Source: Puniceicoccaceae bacterium
Lineage (GTDB): Bacteria > Verrucomicrobiota > Verrucomicrobiia > Opitutales > JAFGAQ01
Assembly: GCA_028285755.1 (NCBI GenBank)
Contig: JANQOQ010000001.1
Coordinates: 124,001 to 188,000, forward strand
Direction: 5' to 3'
Length of the DNA stretch: 64,000 nucleotides
Shown piece after piece: positions 47,079 through 56,870 of the stretch. Below the pieces are notes generated by a model. The model had not been told where the DNA came from. It saw nothing but the letters and a program-made list of their open reading frames with translations, and did not search any database. Made by a program: the position numbers and the translations under genes. How positions within the stretch are numbered: the stretch's first letter is position 1; every line of letters starts with the position of its first letter.

Positions 47079-48029
47079 CTATTTTTCCTCAACATCTTCT
47101 AAAAATTCTAACTCACCAAACTCAACACGGCCTGGACGTGCGTTGCGAATGAGCTTACCGTTGTTCTGCCCAAAGCTTCGGCTGGCCGCCTTAGCCATCG
47201 TGAGTAGCTCCTCATCGAAATTACGGCCCTTGGCGCGGATACTGAAACGCGTCACCCAAAGCAGTTCCCTTGTTTCTTTGCGCAAAATTTTCTGAAAATC
47301 ATAGGCTTCGAGTATAACAAAATAGCGCGGTGTTTCGATTTCATCGATCATCTGCCGTCTGACATGCCTTAGGGGTCCTTGACGTCCTAAAGTGGTATTC
47401 AAATCACTCAGTTCTTTAGCGTAGCCTAGCAGCAAAGAATTATGACGATTTGCCCGATCCCGCGCTTCATCTGCCAGCTGCTGCATCATCATCATTTGAG
47501 CAAACTCACCCTCACCCTCAATCCGAGTACCACCAAAGCCAGTATCAGTACCATCTAGATCATCGAGAGCATCGATTTCGTTTAAAATATCTGTCATACC
47601 ATCAATCGCCAACTGCCCCATACCTCCATCGTCACCGGGAACGGTCTTACCCCAGACTACACGCAGCAGAATATCCGTTTGTGTTGGATCCGTGGATGGA
47701 AGATATTGCTCCATATAAAGGGGTTCTGCAAGAATTCCGACGATATCATTATAAGTCAGCGCATTCAGTGATTCATCCGGCCTGCCTTTATGGATTTTAT
47801 GCCCCTGAACAAATGCATAAGTCTCAGGTTTGAACTTACCGGATGGTAATACTTCTCGTTGATAGTTTGGCGAAACCTCGGAGAATACGGTCGTCCGCAC
47901 TACTCTTTTCTCTTTCGCAAATATATTGGTTGAAACCCCGAATAATAGCAGTGCCAATACTGCATACACCCTAAAGTGACGAAAATCAATCAATCCTAAA
48001 TTGCCCGATATCATTATAGGCTTATACAA
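47079..48029 (-). CDS. Hypothetical exported protein
   Basis: 316 residues, family not recognised. A hydrophobic segment at about 22-38 (VYAVLALLLFGVSTNIFA) serves as signal peptide, preceded by a fairly long N-terminus; an ATG six codons in (48014) would shorten it. The mature part contains ILLRVVWGKTVPGDDGG, a run of Met (MMMMQQLADEA) and a FVILEAYDFQKILRKETRELLW segment. The gene lies between the GH117-like and SGNH genes on the same strand with short gaps, so it probably belongs to the same transcript. No functional inference beyond export and membership in the locus. Confidence 0.6.
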   Translation of the reverse strand: MYKPIMISGNLGLIDFRHFRVYAVLALLLFGVSTNIFAKEKRVVRTTVFSEVSPNYQREVLPSGKFKPETYAFVQGHKIHKGRPDESLNALTYNDIVGILAEPLYMEQYLPSTDPTQTDILLRVVWGKTVPGDDGGMGQLAIDGMTDILNEIDALDDLDGTDTGFGGTRIEGEGEFAQMMMMQQLADEARDRANRHNSLLLGYAKELSDLNTTLGRQGPLRHVRRQMIDEIETPRYFVILEAYDFQKILRKETRELLWVTRFSIRAKGRNFDEELLTMAKAASRSFGQNNGKLIRNARPGRVEFGELEFLEDVEEK

Positions 48030-48099
48030 AATGATTAGGGCAATAAATCAACTCAATAGCATAGAATGAGTATGATATTAGAGACTTTGAGAATCGCTC

Positions 48100-49359
48100 T
48101 TATTTTGATTTATGAGTCCCTTTTATTCGCTCTTTCTGTTTCTCCGAGAGGCCAAATTGAAAATAGATTTCAGGATGATTGAAGATATCCGTTTCCTTCA
48201 TTTCAATATCGTGGATATCAAGGCTTAAATCACAGTCAAATCGCGCCAGAAAGCTGTGATTATGGTCCGGCAAACCCTGGTTTCTAAAATGGCATAACCC
48301 CCAGGTGATACCACGCCCATCATCCGTATTTGTAAAGGCATCGGGTATAAAAGCGCCCGGAGCAATCGGTAGTAATGATGTGATCGCAGCAATTTCAAAA
48401 TTGGCCCCGTCGGGTGACCATTGGATGGTATTATGCTCGTGTCCATGGCGGCTAACGATCGCGGCAATCCCACCCCTGAATGGAAATAGTGCAGTCTCGT
48501 GCCCTGAGTTGATTACCGGGTTTAAAGGGTGCTTTTTAAAAGGCCCAAATGGGTGCTCTGCAATGGCCAAACCCTGTGCACGTGAATGCGGACTGCCACC
48601 CATCTCACCTTTGTAATAAAGGTAGATCTTACCATTGTAGACGAGCGGGTACGGGTCGTGGATAACGAATTGATCCCAGGCGCCCTCAGATCCGTTCTCA
48701 AGCACAATTTGGTTGGATGGCATGAAGGGGCCATCAGGCGAATCCGATACTGATGCCGAAACCGGGCAGAAATCTCCTCCCCGACTCCCGGGTATATCAT
48801 AATAAGCCTGATAGTAGATGTAATATTTCCCCTCCCAGATGAGTATGTCGGGCGTGGAAACAGATCGCCAACCGGCATTCGGCTTTTCAGGCCGGGGGAC
48901 CGCTACACCCTGCTCTGTCCAAGTAAAACCATCCTCACTGGTCGCATACCAAATTTCAGCAAGGTCCCAATCCCTGGAAGGAATCGTATCAGTGGCACCC
49001 TCTGTTCCGCGATTCGGGCCGTGATTTCCTTTGGGAGGCACTTCGGTTTTTCTGCGCGTATAGTAGACGTAGTATTTTCCATCTACTTTTATGACTTTGG
49101 AGGAATCCCGGCGTGAAATAGTTCCGTCATAGTTATTGTAGTCGAGTCCTGTAATCGGAGTATACTTGAAGCGACTGAATAACTCATTCAGCTCCGGATG
49201 GACAGCGGGATAATCCTCATACACACGCTCCATCGATTTACTGAGCTCCATATTGGGACGTTCGGAGGGCAGAGTGCCATAGGGGAATTCTTTGACTACG
49301 CCTGCATCGAGAAGGGGTAAACTCAACAGAAATATCAGGGAATATTTAAAAGGAATCAT
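48100..49359 (-). CDS. GH117-like glycosidase, divergent paralogue
   Basis: 419 residues with a signal peptide (about 5-19). The five-bladed propeller repeats typical of GH117/GH43-type enzymes are recognisable (VDGKYYVYYTRR, WEGKYYIYYQAYY, YNGKIYLYYKGE). By alignment with the second GH117 gene at 60919, the candidate general base is Asp85 in the SRRDSSK segment and the candidate acid pair His287-Glu288 lies in INSGHETALFPF, so both catalytic sites are kept. It shares the YATSEDGFTWTEQG pattern too. GH117 enzymes release 3,6-anhydro-L-galactose from the non-reducing end of neoagaro-oligosaccharides. Low overall identity to its sibling suggests another clade with a different linkage or sulfated substrate. 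Confidence 0.8.
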   Translation of the reverse strand: MIPFKYSLIFLLSLPLLDAGVVKEFPYGTLPSERPNMELSKSMERVYEDYPAVHPELNELFSRFKYTPITGLDYNNYDGTISRRDSSKVIKVDGKYYVYYTRRKTEVPPKGNHGPNRGTEGATDTIPSRDWDLAEIWYATSEDGFTWTEQGVAVPRPEKPNAGWRSVSTPDILIWEGKYYIYYQAYYDIPGSRGGDFCPVSASVSDSPDGPFMPSNQIVLENGSEGAWDQFVIHDPYPLVYNGKIYLYYKGEMGGSPHSRAQGLAIAEHPFGPFKKHPLNPVINSGHETALFPFRGGIAAIVSRHGHEHNTIQWSPDGANFEIAAITSLLPIAPGAFIPDAFTNTDDGRGITWGLCHFRNQGLPDHNHSFLARFDCDLSLDIHDIEMKETDIFNHPEIYFQFGLSEKQKERIKGTHKSK

Positions 49360-49364
49360 AGGAA

Positions 49365-49385
49365 ATTAATTGATATTTAGACTTT
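49365..49385 (-). promoter_or_regulatory. Weak copy of the shared AHG-locus motif
   Basis: On the minus strand this reads AAAGTCTAAATAT followed by CAATTAAT, matching about 16 of 21 positions of the element at 60826-60846. A TTGACG, also found beside that element, lies at 49413-49418. It ends six bases before the GH117-like start. Weaker than the other two copies. Confidence 0.35.
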
Positions 49386-49434
49386 AGTTTGACTAATAAA
49401 CTTAAAGAATATCGTCAAGTCATTTACCTGGAAT

Positions 49435-49463
49435 AAAAAAGCCCGGGCATTATGCCCAGGCTT
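49435..49463 (-). terminator. Rho-independent terminator after the locus receptor
   Basis: On the minus strand an 8-bp GC stem (49454-49461 with 49441-49448, one G-U pair) with a five-base loop is followed by six T (49440-49435). It closes the TonB-dependent receptor gene that ends at 49500. Confidence 0.92.
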
Positions 49464-49499
49464 CAAAGGGATACTGAATTGAATCAGTAAAGTAACAGC

Positions 49500-52400
49500 T
49501 TAGAAACTGAACGTATTGGTCAAGAAGTATTGCTGCTCAACCGGGATACGTGCAAAGCGTGTGGTGCCATCCGGATTCGCAGAGATGGGGATATCGTCAT
49601 CTCCATTGCTGCGGTAGAAGTTACGCGCGTTGAACTGGATGGTCCAGTCGATCTTATCCGTGATTGGGCGACTGTAACGGATGAAGAAATCACCATCAAT
49701 GGAGTCAGGTCCCATGAATGGATTGTTTACATCGGGTCCAATCAATACAGTGCCATCCTCCAGGGTAGTTTCAACATTCGGATAACCGATTGCGATTTCA
49801 TCCTGATAACGTGCAGTTGCACCCACGGTCAGCCCGTCAAACTTGCCGTCCAGGAAGTCATAGCGCAGAGTTACATTCCCCCGCCAAGTGCGTTGCTCAG
49901 TAGATACCTGTCCTTCCAAACCTTGTTGCAGAAGTGCATTACGCAATGCGTTATTACCAAAACGGGTACCAATGGTGCCACTTTCCACCTGGAATGGTGA
50001 ATCCCGCAGATCCCACAAACTCCAGCCACCGGGTGAATTCGGTAATGGCTGCTGTAAATTATCTGCGATTTCGAATACGAATGGAAGTGCAACGGGTCCA
50101 ATGTTTGAAAGAACCGTTTCCTGCTTTGCGATATTCGCTGAAATACTGATGTTCTCAGTAATGCGACCGTTAATATCTAACTCAAAACCATCCGCTACAA
50201 AATCCTGAGTGCCATTAACACCTGGTATCGGGTTATTATCGACTTCTTTAACTCCCTCATTTTCTACGATGCGGAAATTATAGATAGACTGGAGCTCGGG
50301 TGGAATCGCTGCAAGAATGGCCGCATAGTATTCATCGTAGCTGTTAAAGCCCCCGATATCTGCATCCGTGCCTGAAAGGCGTGTACGATTGTTTGGAGTC
50401 GTGTCAGGCGTTAATGTCAGCTCCGTTGCATCCGTCGGGAATAATGGGATACCCCCATTTTCAGCTTCAGCAATACGAGTCAAATACATGTCAAAGCTGT
50501 TACCAACCAGGATATTATTCAAATTATTACCCATACCCAGATTGGTGCGGTCATTCGCGTTACGAGTCTCGAACACATTCAAACGAATGTTCAGGCGATC
50601 ATCAAATAGCGTCAATGTCGCACCCCACTCCTTGGTTTCACCCGTAGGCGGTGCCAAGGGCTGGTTCAGGAGGTTCACCGAAATACCCGCCGACTGGAAA
50701 CTTTCTGCCTCGTAATAGTGTAGGTAGAGATCGGCACCGAATGGGAGCTCGAAGAACCCAAATTCCGGTACCTTCGCAACCACACTCCAGGTATCCGTAG
50801 TTCCTGCATCCGTACTGGCAGGCTCATCCTCGAGCTGGAGCAGTGCTGTATTGAAGTTACCATCCACCTCATTAATGCCTGGCAACTCAATACGCAGAGG
50901 ACGTACCCCTTCCGCACTGGGATCACCGCGACCTACGGTCTCTTGCAATCTTCGATACGAATCCTGCTCGTCCCAACGACGGGCTACGAGAATAGATACA
51001 TGATCCCACAGGATTTTGCTCTGCAAACTGATTGCCTCAGATACCAGCTCCTGACGCGCTAGATTACCCGAATTGATATTTTCGATAATGCGCCAATCAT
51101 TAATAACACCCTGGTCGATCGCATTATCATTATCATGATACCAGATCGTGTAGACATCTCCGATCTGCCAGGTGGGCACATCGATATAGCCATTCATACG
51201 TACAGCTTCGGGTCCACTCGCACCCAACACACTATCCCCCAAGTAGATCTGCCCTCGCACGATACGACGGAAGTTATCACTGGGGCCATTGGAGATATCA
51301 CGATCCCCCGGCCATTTGCCGGTGTCTGCCCACCAGGATCCCCGGGTTGAGAGACTCCAATCCTGATTGGTGTATTTCTCATACAAACCCGTGAATGTAT
51401 GCGAGCCAAGAATGCGTCCCAGCCTATTTTCAAAGCGGTCCGCTGCATTGACGGTTACAAATCCAGTCGCACGCACCGTCTCACGATCTGTTGTATTGCG
51501 CACGGCATTTGAACTTTCGAAGTAAGTTACCGGTCGTCCCAAATTTTCATTGGCGAAACTATCCGGCACATTGTCCCATACGCCGCGAACCGAATTTCCA
51601 TCTCCCGGGGCATGGTGAGTCGTAATATCGATGGCTATCTGCTTTTGCGCGTCGTTGGAGAACGGCACAAATTGCTCACGGCTTCTTTCCTGCTTGTCAT
51701 AACCAATTTCGACACCTGCATCCAAGCCGGCAATCCCATCAAAGAATTCCTGCGTGAGGAAAAACTGATAGAGTTTGTAGTCTGTATTTACATAGTTGGT
51801 TGTTCCCTGGAAGAGATAATTATGGTAGTCGAATACATCACGATTACTCATAACGGGAGCCCCAAAACCAGCTCCTGCTGTGACCGCATTTGACCAGCGA
51901 ACATCCTGGGTAGGCGTACCATTTGGACGCCAGCGACCATTGATACCATCAATGCCCCTTGATACCAGCTCAGGATCGCTCCATCCAACTGTCTGTGCAT
52001 TGTGTGAATTATAATTTAATGCTGGGAAAAGGAAGTAGGGCACACGCGATGCCGTGGTATTTCGACCTCCAAACACTCCGCCCACATTTCGGGCAAAACG
52101 ATTAATGGTTGTTTGAGGAACAAAGCGACCTTCAATGGCGGCGTATTCCTCAAGTGTTAGACCATCAGGGACGGTTGCAAGGCCTGCATTCACGGCCGCT
52201 ATCACTTGCTGCTGGGTGATACCCCCATTGGAGATATCATTGAGATCAACACCCGGAACCGCCAATACCCGATTCAGATCTTCCTGACTGCCGAAACCAT
52301 TCCACCAGCTGCTGAAGCGATCCAGCGGTGCAACCACATCGGGTGGATTTCGGTCGATATTCACGTTCTCATAACTACCACGCAATGAAGTTCTACCGAG

Positions 52401-53186
52401 AATATCTGAGTTGTCATTTTGAAACAGGATATACTCAGCGGCCACAAAAAAGCGTTGGTCATCCTCAAATGCAGGTTCCTGTCCAAACTTAACATTCTCA
52501 TTTAATGCAGCCACACGAATGGCGAGACGGTCATCAATTAGCGATCGGTTAATATTCAATGTAGCCCGTCCACCCCCATTTGCATCGAAGCGGAAAGAAA
52601 CGCGTCCGGTATTGGAATTCTGAATTGCTTTATTGGTCGTGTTATTGATCACACCCCCCGGAGAACCCAGACCAAAGAGTAGTGAGTTGGGCCCACGATT
52701 AATTTCAAGGCGGCTCGTATTATAGGTGTCAAAGGGAAGTTGGGTTTGAAAGTAATCCCGTACTACACGTGCACTGGTCAAACCCCGAACACGCTGACCT
52801 CCTTGAGGGTTCAGACGTTGATTATTGGTGTTAACCGTATTTGGATCATTGGTATTACCAAAATTACCCAGGACACCGCTCACTTCAACGTTAGCAACAA
52901 GACCTAATATGGACTCACCATCAGTAGCACCGGTATCATTCAGAAAGTCTTCAGTGATAATCGCAAGGGATACACCAAGATCTCGAACATCCGAACGAAT
53001 ACGGGAACCTGCCAGCGTCGCTGTAGCGAGGTAACCATCATCCGATTCAGCGCCTACCTCGAACGGACTCAGGAGAAAAATATCCTCGTCATCCGATTCA
53101 GTTTCCTGCGTGAATGCATTATTGTATGCAAAACACAGAACGGGCACTAGTAGTACCCGGCTAAGAGTAGCTCTTAATTTATTCAT
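49500..53186 (-). CDS. TonB-dependent receptor of the anhydrogalactose locus
   Basis: 1,228 residues, the largest of the three receptors. Signal peptide about 1-26 (ending AFTQ), then the acidic stretch and FLLSPFEVG, LAGSRIRS, and a plug domain (about 50-200, with LEINRGPNSLLFGLGSPGG). The barrel ends in NTFSF, the C-terminal Phe needed for assembly. No STN domain, so it is a plain importer. It lies between the AHG operon and the GH117-like/SGNH genes on the same strand. The upstream 22-base motif it shares with the AHG operon promoter supports uptake of a galactan oligosaccharide. Ligand is inferred. Confidence 0.93.
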   Translation of the reverse strand: MNKLRATLSRVLLVPVLCFAYNNAFTQETESDDEDIFLLSPFEVGAESDDGYLATATLAGSRIRSDVRDLGVSLAIITEDFLNDTGATDGESILGLVANVEVSGVLGNFGNTNDPNTVNTNNQRLNPQGGQRVRGLTSARVVRDYFQTQLPFDTYNTSRLEINRGPNSLLFGLGSPGGVINNTTNKAIQNSNTGRVSFRFDANGGGRATLNINRSLIDDRLAIRVAALNENVKFGQEPAFEDDQRFFVAAEYILFQNDNSDILGRTSLRGSYENVNIDRNPPDVVAPLDRFSSWWNGFGSQEDLNRVLAVPGVDLNDISNGGITQQQVIAAVNAGLATVPDGLTLEEYAAIEGRFVPQTTINRFARNVGGVFGGRNTTASRVPYFLFPALNYNSHNAQTVGWSDPELVSRGIDGINGRWRPNGTPTQDVRWSNAVTAGAGFGAPVMSNRDVFDYHNYLFQGTTNYVNTDYKLYQFFLTQEFFDGIAGLDAGVEIGYDKQERSREQFVPFSNDAQKQIAIDITTHHAPGDGNSVRGVWDNVPDSFANENLGRPVTYFESSNAVRNTTDRETVRATGFVTVNAADRFENRLGRILGSHTFTGLYEKYTNQDWSLSTRGSWWADTGKWPGDRDISNGPSDNFRRIVRGQIYLGDSVLGASGPEAVRMNGYIDVPTWQIGDVYTIWYHDNDNAIDQGVINDWRIIENINSGNLARQELVSEAISLQSKILWDHVSILVARRWDEQDSYRRLQETVGRGDPSAEGVRPLRIELPGINEVDGNFNTALLQLEDEPASTDAGTTDTWSVVAKVPEFGFFELPFGADLYLHYYEAESFQSAGISVNLLNQPLAPPTGETKEWGATLTLFDDRLNIRLNVFETRNANDRTNLGMGNNLNNILVGNSFDMYLTRIAEAENGGIPLFPTDATELTLTPDTTPNNRTRLSGTDADIGGFNSYDEYYAAILAAIPPELQSIYNFRIVENEGVKEVDNNPIPGVNGTQDFVADGFELDINGRITENISISANIAKQETVLSNIGPVALPFVFEIADNLQQPLPNSPGGWSLWDLRDSPFQVESGTIGTRFGNNALRNALLQQGLEGQVSTEQRTWRGNVTLRYDFLDGKFDGLTVGATARYQDEIAIGYPNVETTLEDGTVLIGPDVNNPFMGPDSIDGDFFIRYSRPITDKIDWTIQFNARNFYRSNGDDDIPISANPDGTTRFARIPVEQQYFLTNTFSF

Positions 53187-53259
53187 ATTTGAGTAGTATT
53201 TGTTTTTGGGGAAACCGCCGTGAGGCAGCTTCGGGGTTTAATAACTTTGTTATATAGTC

Positions 53260-53281
53260 ATTGTTTTTATCTATAGACTTA
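53260..53281 (-). promoter_or_regulatory. Shared 22-bp element upstream of the locus receptor
   Basis: On the minus strand this reads TAAGTCTATAGAT followed by AAAAACAAT and lies 74-95 bases before the receptor start. It matches the element at 60826-60846 at about 20 of 22 positions. A partial second half-site (TATAGTCTAA) is immediately upstream. Candidate promoter -10 region or operator, possibly for the IclR regulator encoded nearby. Confidence 0.55.
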
Positions 53282-53354
53282 ATTAGACTATAAATTTTAG
53301 TTATTTAAAAGCTAAGACACGCTTCCTGCTAAAATTATGTATGCATTATCATTT

Positions 53355-53378
53355 TTTTTTAGGGAGAACCCTAAAAAA
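53355..53378. repeat. Perfect 10-bp inverted repeat after the IclR gene
   Basis: TTTTTTAGGG (53355-53364) and CCCTAAAAAA (53369-53378) around AGAA. It lies about 20 bases past the IclR gene end and ~170 bases upstream of the receptor start. The A/T arms can pair within the stem but no T-run follows the minus-strand stem, so it is either a weak bidirectional terminator or an operator. Confidence 0.45.
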
Positions 53379-53399
53379 TGAGTCTGCATGCGGAGAATC

Positions 53400-54278
53400 C
53401 TACTCCAAAAAACCCATTCGCTGTGAAATAATTAGGGCAAAAGACTTCAGTTTTGCACCCAATTCATGGATGCGGCTCATGGGAAATCGGTCTATGGGCC
53501 CGGCTGTCCACAAACCAGCCACGGGATAACCATACCGGTTGAGAATCGCAGTACCGACACAACGCAGCCCGTTAAACTCCTCTTCATTGTCAATGAAGTA
53601 TCCTTTCTTACCCCAATTTTCAATATGGCCAAGAAGGTCTTCCGGACTCGTGATCGTATTTTTGGTATGCACTTCGTAAGGGAGGCTGTTTAGCACCTCC
53701 TGCCTTTCATGATCGGGCAGATGATACAATATCGCCTTGCCTGGAGCGCTGCAGTAGAGCTTGAATTTCGATCCGGGATCCACAGTTAACTTAAAAGGCA
53801 AGCCTCCCCCGGTAAACACTTCCAGGATGATCCCCTCATTCTGAACAAAAGCTCCCAGCATAATGGTCTCGTCAATTTCATTGCGGAGCCGCTTCATAAT
53901 ATCGATTGATTTTTCAACCAGATTGGCCTCCCCGATTCCCGCATACCCGATTTGGATTAACTTAGGGGTAAGAGTGAACTTTTTGGAAATATCATCCCGA
54001 AAAAGGTATCCCAGATTGGCAAGAGTGATTGTGATACGGAACACACTGTTGCGCGGTATGTTCAGGGCCTCCGCGATCTCAGTCTGAGTCAGGCCTTCAT
54101 GGTTTTTTGACAGCAGCTCAAACACTTCGAGTGCCCTTTCCAGATTGGGAACATGGTAACGCGATTTATTTTCTGAATGCTTCTCTTTTTCAGGTATAGT
54201 CTGATCGTCCGCCATGAAATGTAACTCCTTTAGCTTTAAATCTTTAGTGGGTGCTGCATTGGGTTCAACCATAATCAT
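53400..54278 (-). CDS. IclR-family transcriptional regulator
   Basis: 292 residues. A charged N-terminal extension (about 1-40) precedes the winged helix (VPNLERALEVFELLSKNHEG, then TQTEIAEALNIPRNSVFRI, about 43-85) and the IclR effector domain (DPGSKFKLYCSAPGKAILYHLP, about 165-187; VAGLWTAGPIDR near the C-terminus). IclR proteins commonly control sugar-acid catabolism and bind pathway intermediates such as KDG. It is last gene of the AHG operon; its ATG overlaps the stop of the cycloisomerase gene by one base. Expected to control the operon, the GH117 gene and perhaps the receptor; operator not proven. Confidence 0.9.
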   Translation of the reverse strand: MIMVEPNAAPTKDLKLKELHFMADDQTIPEKEKHSENKSRYHVPNLERALEVFELLSKNHEGLTQTEIAEALNIPRNSVFRITITLANLGYLFRDDISKKFTLTPKLIQIGYAGIGEANLVEKSIDIMKRLRNEIDETIMLGAFVQNEGIILEVFTGGGLPFKLTVDPGSKFKLYCSAPGKAILYHLPDHERQEVLNSLPYEVHTKNTITSPEDLLGHIENWGKKGYFIDNEEEFNGLRCVGTAILNRYGYPVAGLWTAGPIDRFPMSRIHELGAKLKSFALIISQRMGFLE

Positions 54279-55366
54279 TAACTCATTTTGTAGGGTTGGA
54301 GTTTATCCCAATCAAACAATACGCCAATGCCAGCATCATTCGGGGCAACTGCGCGTGCATCTTCGATCACCAATGGACGATACGTATATTCATCGATCGG
54401 AAAGCTGTGAATTTCCATCCAACCCGCATGCGGCTGGGAAGACACCAAACTCACATGGAGCTCCTGCATGCCGTGCGAGCATACCGGGATATTATGCTCT
54501 TTGGCTTGTTCAGCCACTCTTAACCAGCTGGTGATACCGCCACACAAAGAAGCATCCGGCTGGATAAAACTTAGCTGCGATTGTTCAAATGCAAATCCAA
54601 ACTCATAAAGGGTATGAAAGTTTTCCCCCATCGCCAAAGGCACTCCCCCTTTTTCCGCAATCTCTGCAAAACCCCTATAGTCATCGGGGATGGTAGGCTC
54701 CTCAAACCAGTAGATATCATAGGGCTTGACTCGTTTTGCGAATTCGATGGCACGCTCAACGGTCATCGAGTAGTTGGCATCGATCATCAAGTGGGTATGA
54801 TCTCCGATTAAGGCACGTATGGCGGCCACCCGTTCCAGATCCTCCTCCATATCGTCCTTACCCACTTTGATCTTCACTGCATTGACTCCCATAGCCAGGT
54901 AACCGCGAATGCTTTCCTTCAGCTCTTCGAGGGTGAAATTAAGATCTATCCCCCCACAGTAGCAGTTACAGGTATTATTTGCCCCTCCTGCGACCTGCCA
55001 GAGGGGTTTATTCAGTTGCTTACACCGTATATCCCAGAGAGCGATATCGATGGCACTGATTGCAAATGCGGAAATCCCTCCCCTGCCTACATAGTGAATA
55101 TGCCACTCAAGATCATCCGTGATAGCCTCAACCTGGGCTGCGTCTTTTCCCAATACAGCGGGCGTCAGGTCGTGCTCGATCATTGCTTTGATCGCGTATC
55201 CCCCTTTGCCGCCTGTGTAAGTATAGCCGGTTCCAGAAAATCCGCCGGCCTGAATCGTGGTCGTCACCAGTTCAAAATGGGTATGATCTCCATGCTTGGC
55301 ATCACTCAATACCGTTTTGAGCGGCACCCGATAGAGAGCCGTATCTATCGATTCGATTGGGTTCAT
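54278..55366 (-). CDS. 3,6-anhydro-L-galactonate cycloisomerase (candidate)
   Basis: 362 residues, enolase superfamily, cytosolic. The catalytic Lys165-x-Lys167 (VKIKVG), metal ligands Asp196 (MIDAN), Glu222 (FEEP) and Glu248 (MGEN), and His298 ([12 protein letters not shown]) are all present. The N-terminal segment [18 protein letters not shown] and [14 protein letters not shown] closely resemble the characterised anhydrogalactonate cycloisomerases as I remember them. The enzyme converts 3,6-anhydro-L-galactonate to 2-keto-3-deoxy-L-galactonate. It follows the aldehyde dehydrogenase gene by nine bases, which makes the preceding step of the pathway. Galactonate or rhamnonate dehydratase is the alternative, but context favours AHG. 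Confidence 0.85.
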   Translation of the reverse strand: MNPIESIDTALYRVPLKTVLSDAKHGDHTHFELVTTTIQAGGFSGTGYTYTGGKGGYAIKAMIEHDLTPAVLGKDAAQVEAITDDLEWHIHYVGRGGISAFAISAIDIALWDIRCKQLNKPLWQVAGGANNTCNCYCGGIDLNFTLEELKESIRGYLAMGVNAVKIKVGKDDMEEDLERVAAIRALIGDHTHLMIDANYSMTVERAIEFAKRVKPYDIYWFEEPTIPDDYRGFAEIAEKGGVPLAMGENFHTLYEFGFAFEQSQLSFIQPDASLCGGITSWLRVAEQAKEHNIPVCSHGMQELHVSLVSSQPHAGWMEIHSFPIDEYTYRPLVIEDARAVAPNDAGIGVLFDWDKLQPYKMS

Positions 55367-55375
55367 CGAGTAGGC

Positions 55376-56842
55376 CTAATTAAAGTTCACGTAAAAGGTT
55401 TTCTTCTCGAGATAATTTTCTAAACCGTATTTACCGTCTTCTCCCCCAATACCACTCTTTTTGTAGCCATTGTGGAAGCCCTGGCGCTGTTCACCCATAG
55501 GTCGGTTCACATAGATTTCGCCAAATTCGAGTTCGCTGACAGCGCGCTGGATTTTACGCATATCATTCGTAAACAAAAAGGCAGCCAAACCATAGTCGGA
55601 ATCATTGGCCAGCGTAAGTGCTTCTTCATAACTGCTTACTTTACAGATCGGGCTAACCACACCAAACGCCTCTTTGCGCATGATATCCATATCATTGGTG
55701 ACATCCGTAAGAATAGTTGCCTCATACCAGTGGCCTTTTTCAAACTCGGCTCCCTCAGGACGTTTGCCCCCCATTTCAACCGTAGCGCCCTGCTCCACGG
55801 ATTTCGCAACGATAGCCTCCATATGTTCCAACTCCGATCGACTCACCTTGGGACCTATAAAAACGTCTTCATTCATGGGATCACCCATTTTGAGTTTCGA
55901 AACTTCAGCTTTATACTTCTCCAGAAATTCATCGTAGACGGCGTCGTGAATGTAGAAGCGCTCCGGGCACGTGCAAACCTGACCGGAATTCAAATGCCGC
56001 GAGATCACTGCCGCATCGACGGCCTTGTCGACATCTCCATCTTCCAGTAGGATAAATGGGGCTTTGCCCCCGAGCTCAAGGCGAACTGCGGTTAAGTTGG
56101 GTGCACACGTTTCATATATCTGCTGCCCGGTATCGGTACTGCCGGTCATAGAGACGAGGCGCGTAATAGGGTTGGTGACAAGCTCGTTGCCCATGGTTCT
56201 GCCACTTCCGGTGACGAGGTTCAGAACTCCTCTAGGGATACCCGCCTTCATTGCCAGTTTACCTAATTCCAAAACGGCAATGGGCGTCACCGAAGGCGGC
56301 TTCACAACCATTACATTACCGGTAGTTAATGCGGGGCCGATCTTGCGACACGCCAGTGCTAATGGGAAATTCCAGGCTGCAATGCCCACAGTGACCCCAT
56401 AAGGCACCTTATGGATCATGATATGCTCATTCTGAAGATCGGATGGGTAGATATCCCCCTCAATGCGCCTCGCCGCCTGGGCCGGAAAGCTTATAAAATC
56501 TGCAGATACATCGACTTCACCCAAGGCCAGCAAGTAGGTCTTACCCATTTCAGCAGTCAAGATACCCGCCAAATATTCACGGTTTTTGCGTATTAAATCA
56601 GCAAAACCCATCAGAATTTTTTCACGTTCTACTGCAGGTGTCGCAGCCCAGGATGCCTTCGCTGCTTCCGCAGCTTCAAGTGCGATTTGGGCATCTTGCT
56701 CATTACCATTCGGCACATATCCATATATCTCTTCGGTCGTGGGATTTTCGACCGCAATCATACGTGAGGTCACGGATTCCCGGAACTCACCATCAATAAA
56801 CATGGAATACTTGGGGGCATTATCTACAGATTGCTCATTCAT
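55376..56842 (-). CDS. Aldehyde dehydrogenase, AHG dehydrogenase candidate
   Basis: 488 residues, AldA/lactaldehyde-dehydrogenase-like. Motifs: WNFPLALACRKIGPAL (Asn of oxyanion hole), general base Glu256 in LELGGKAPF, catalytic Cys290 in GQVCTCPERF. No signal peptide. In AHG catabolism an NAD(P)-dependent dehydrogenase of this family oxidises 3,6-anhydro-L-galactose to the acid. The downstream gene is the cycloisomerase that uses that acid, and GH117 genes that release AHG are in the same locus. The assignment to AHG is by context; lactaldehyde or glycolaldehyde oxidation is the alternative. Confidence 0.85.
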   Translation of the reverse strand: MNEQSVDNAPKYSMFIDGEFRESVTSRMIAVENPTTEEIYGYVPNGNEQDAQIALEAAEAAKASWAATPAVEREKILMGFADLIRKNREYLAGILTAEMGKTYLLALGEVDVSADFISFPAQAARRIEGDIYPSDLQNEHIMIHKVPYGVTVGIAAWNFPLALACRKIGPALTTGNVMVVKPPSVTPIAVLELGKLAMKAGIPRGVLNLVTGSGRTMGNELVTNPITRLVSMTGSTDTGQQIYETCAPNLTAVRLELGGKAPFILLEDGDVDKAVDAAVISRHLNSGQVCTCPERFYIHDAVYDEFLEKYKAEVSKLKMGDPMNEDVFIGPKVSRSELEHMEAIVAKSVEQGATVEMGGKRPEGAEFEKGHWYEATILTDVTNDMDIMRKEAFGVVSPICKVSSYEEALTLANDSDYGLAAFLFTNDMRKIQRAVSELEFGEIYVNRPMGEQRQGFHNGYKKSGIGGEDGKYGLENYLEKKTFYVNFN

Positions 56843-56870
56843 AAAATAATTGGGGACATCATTCGCTGTA

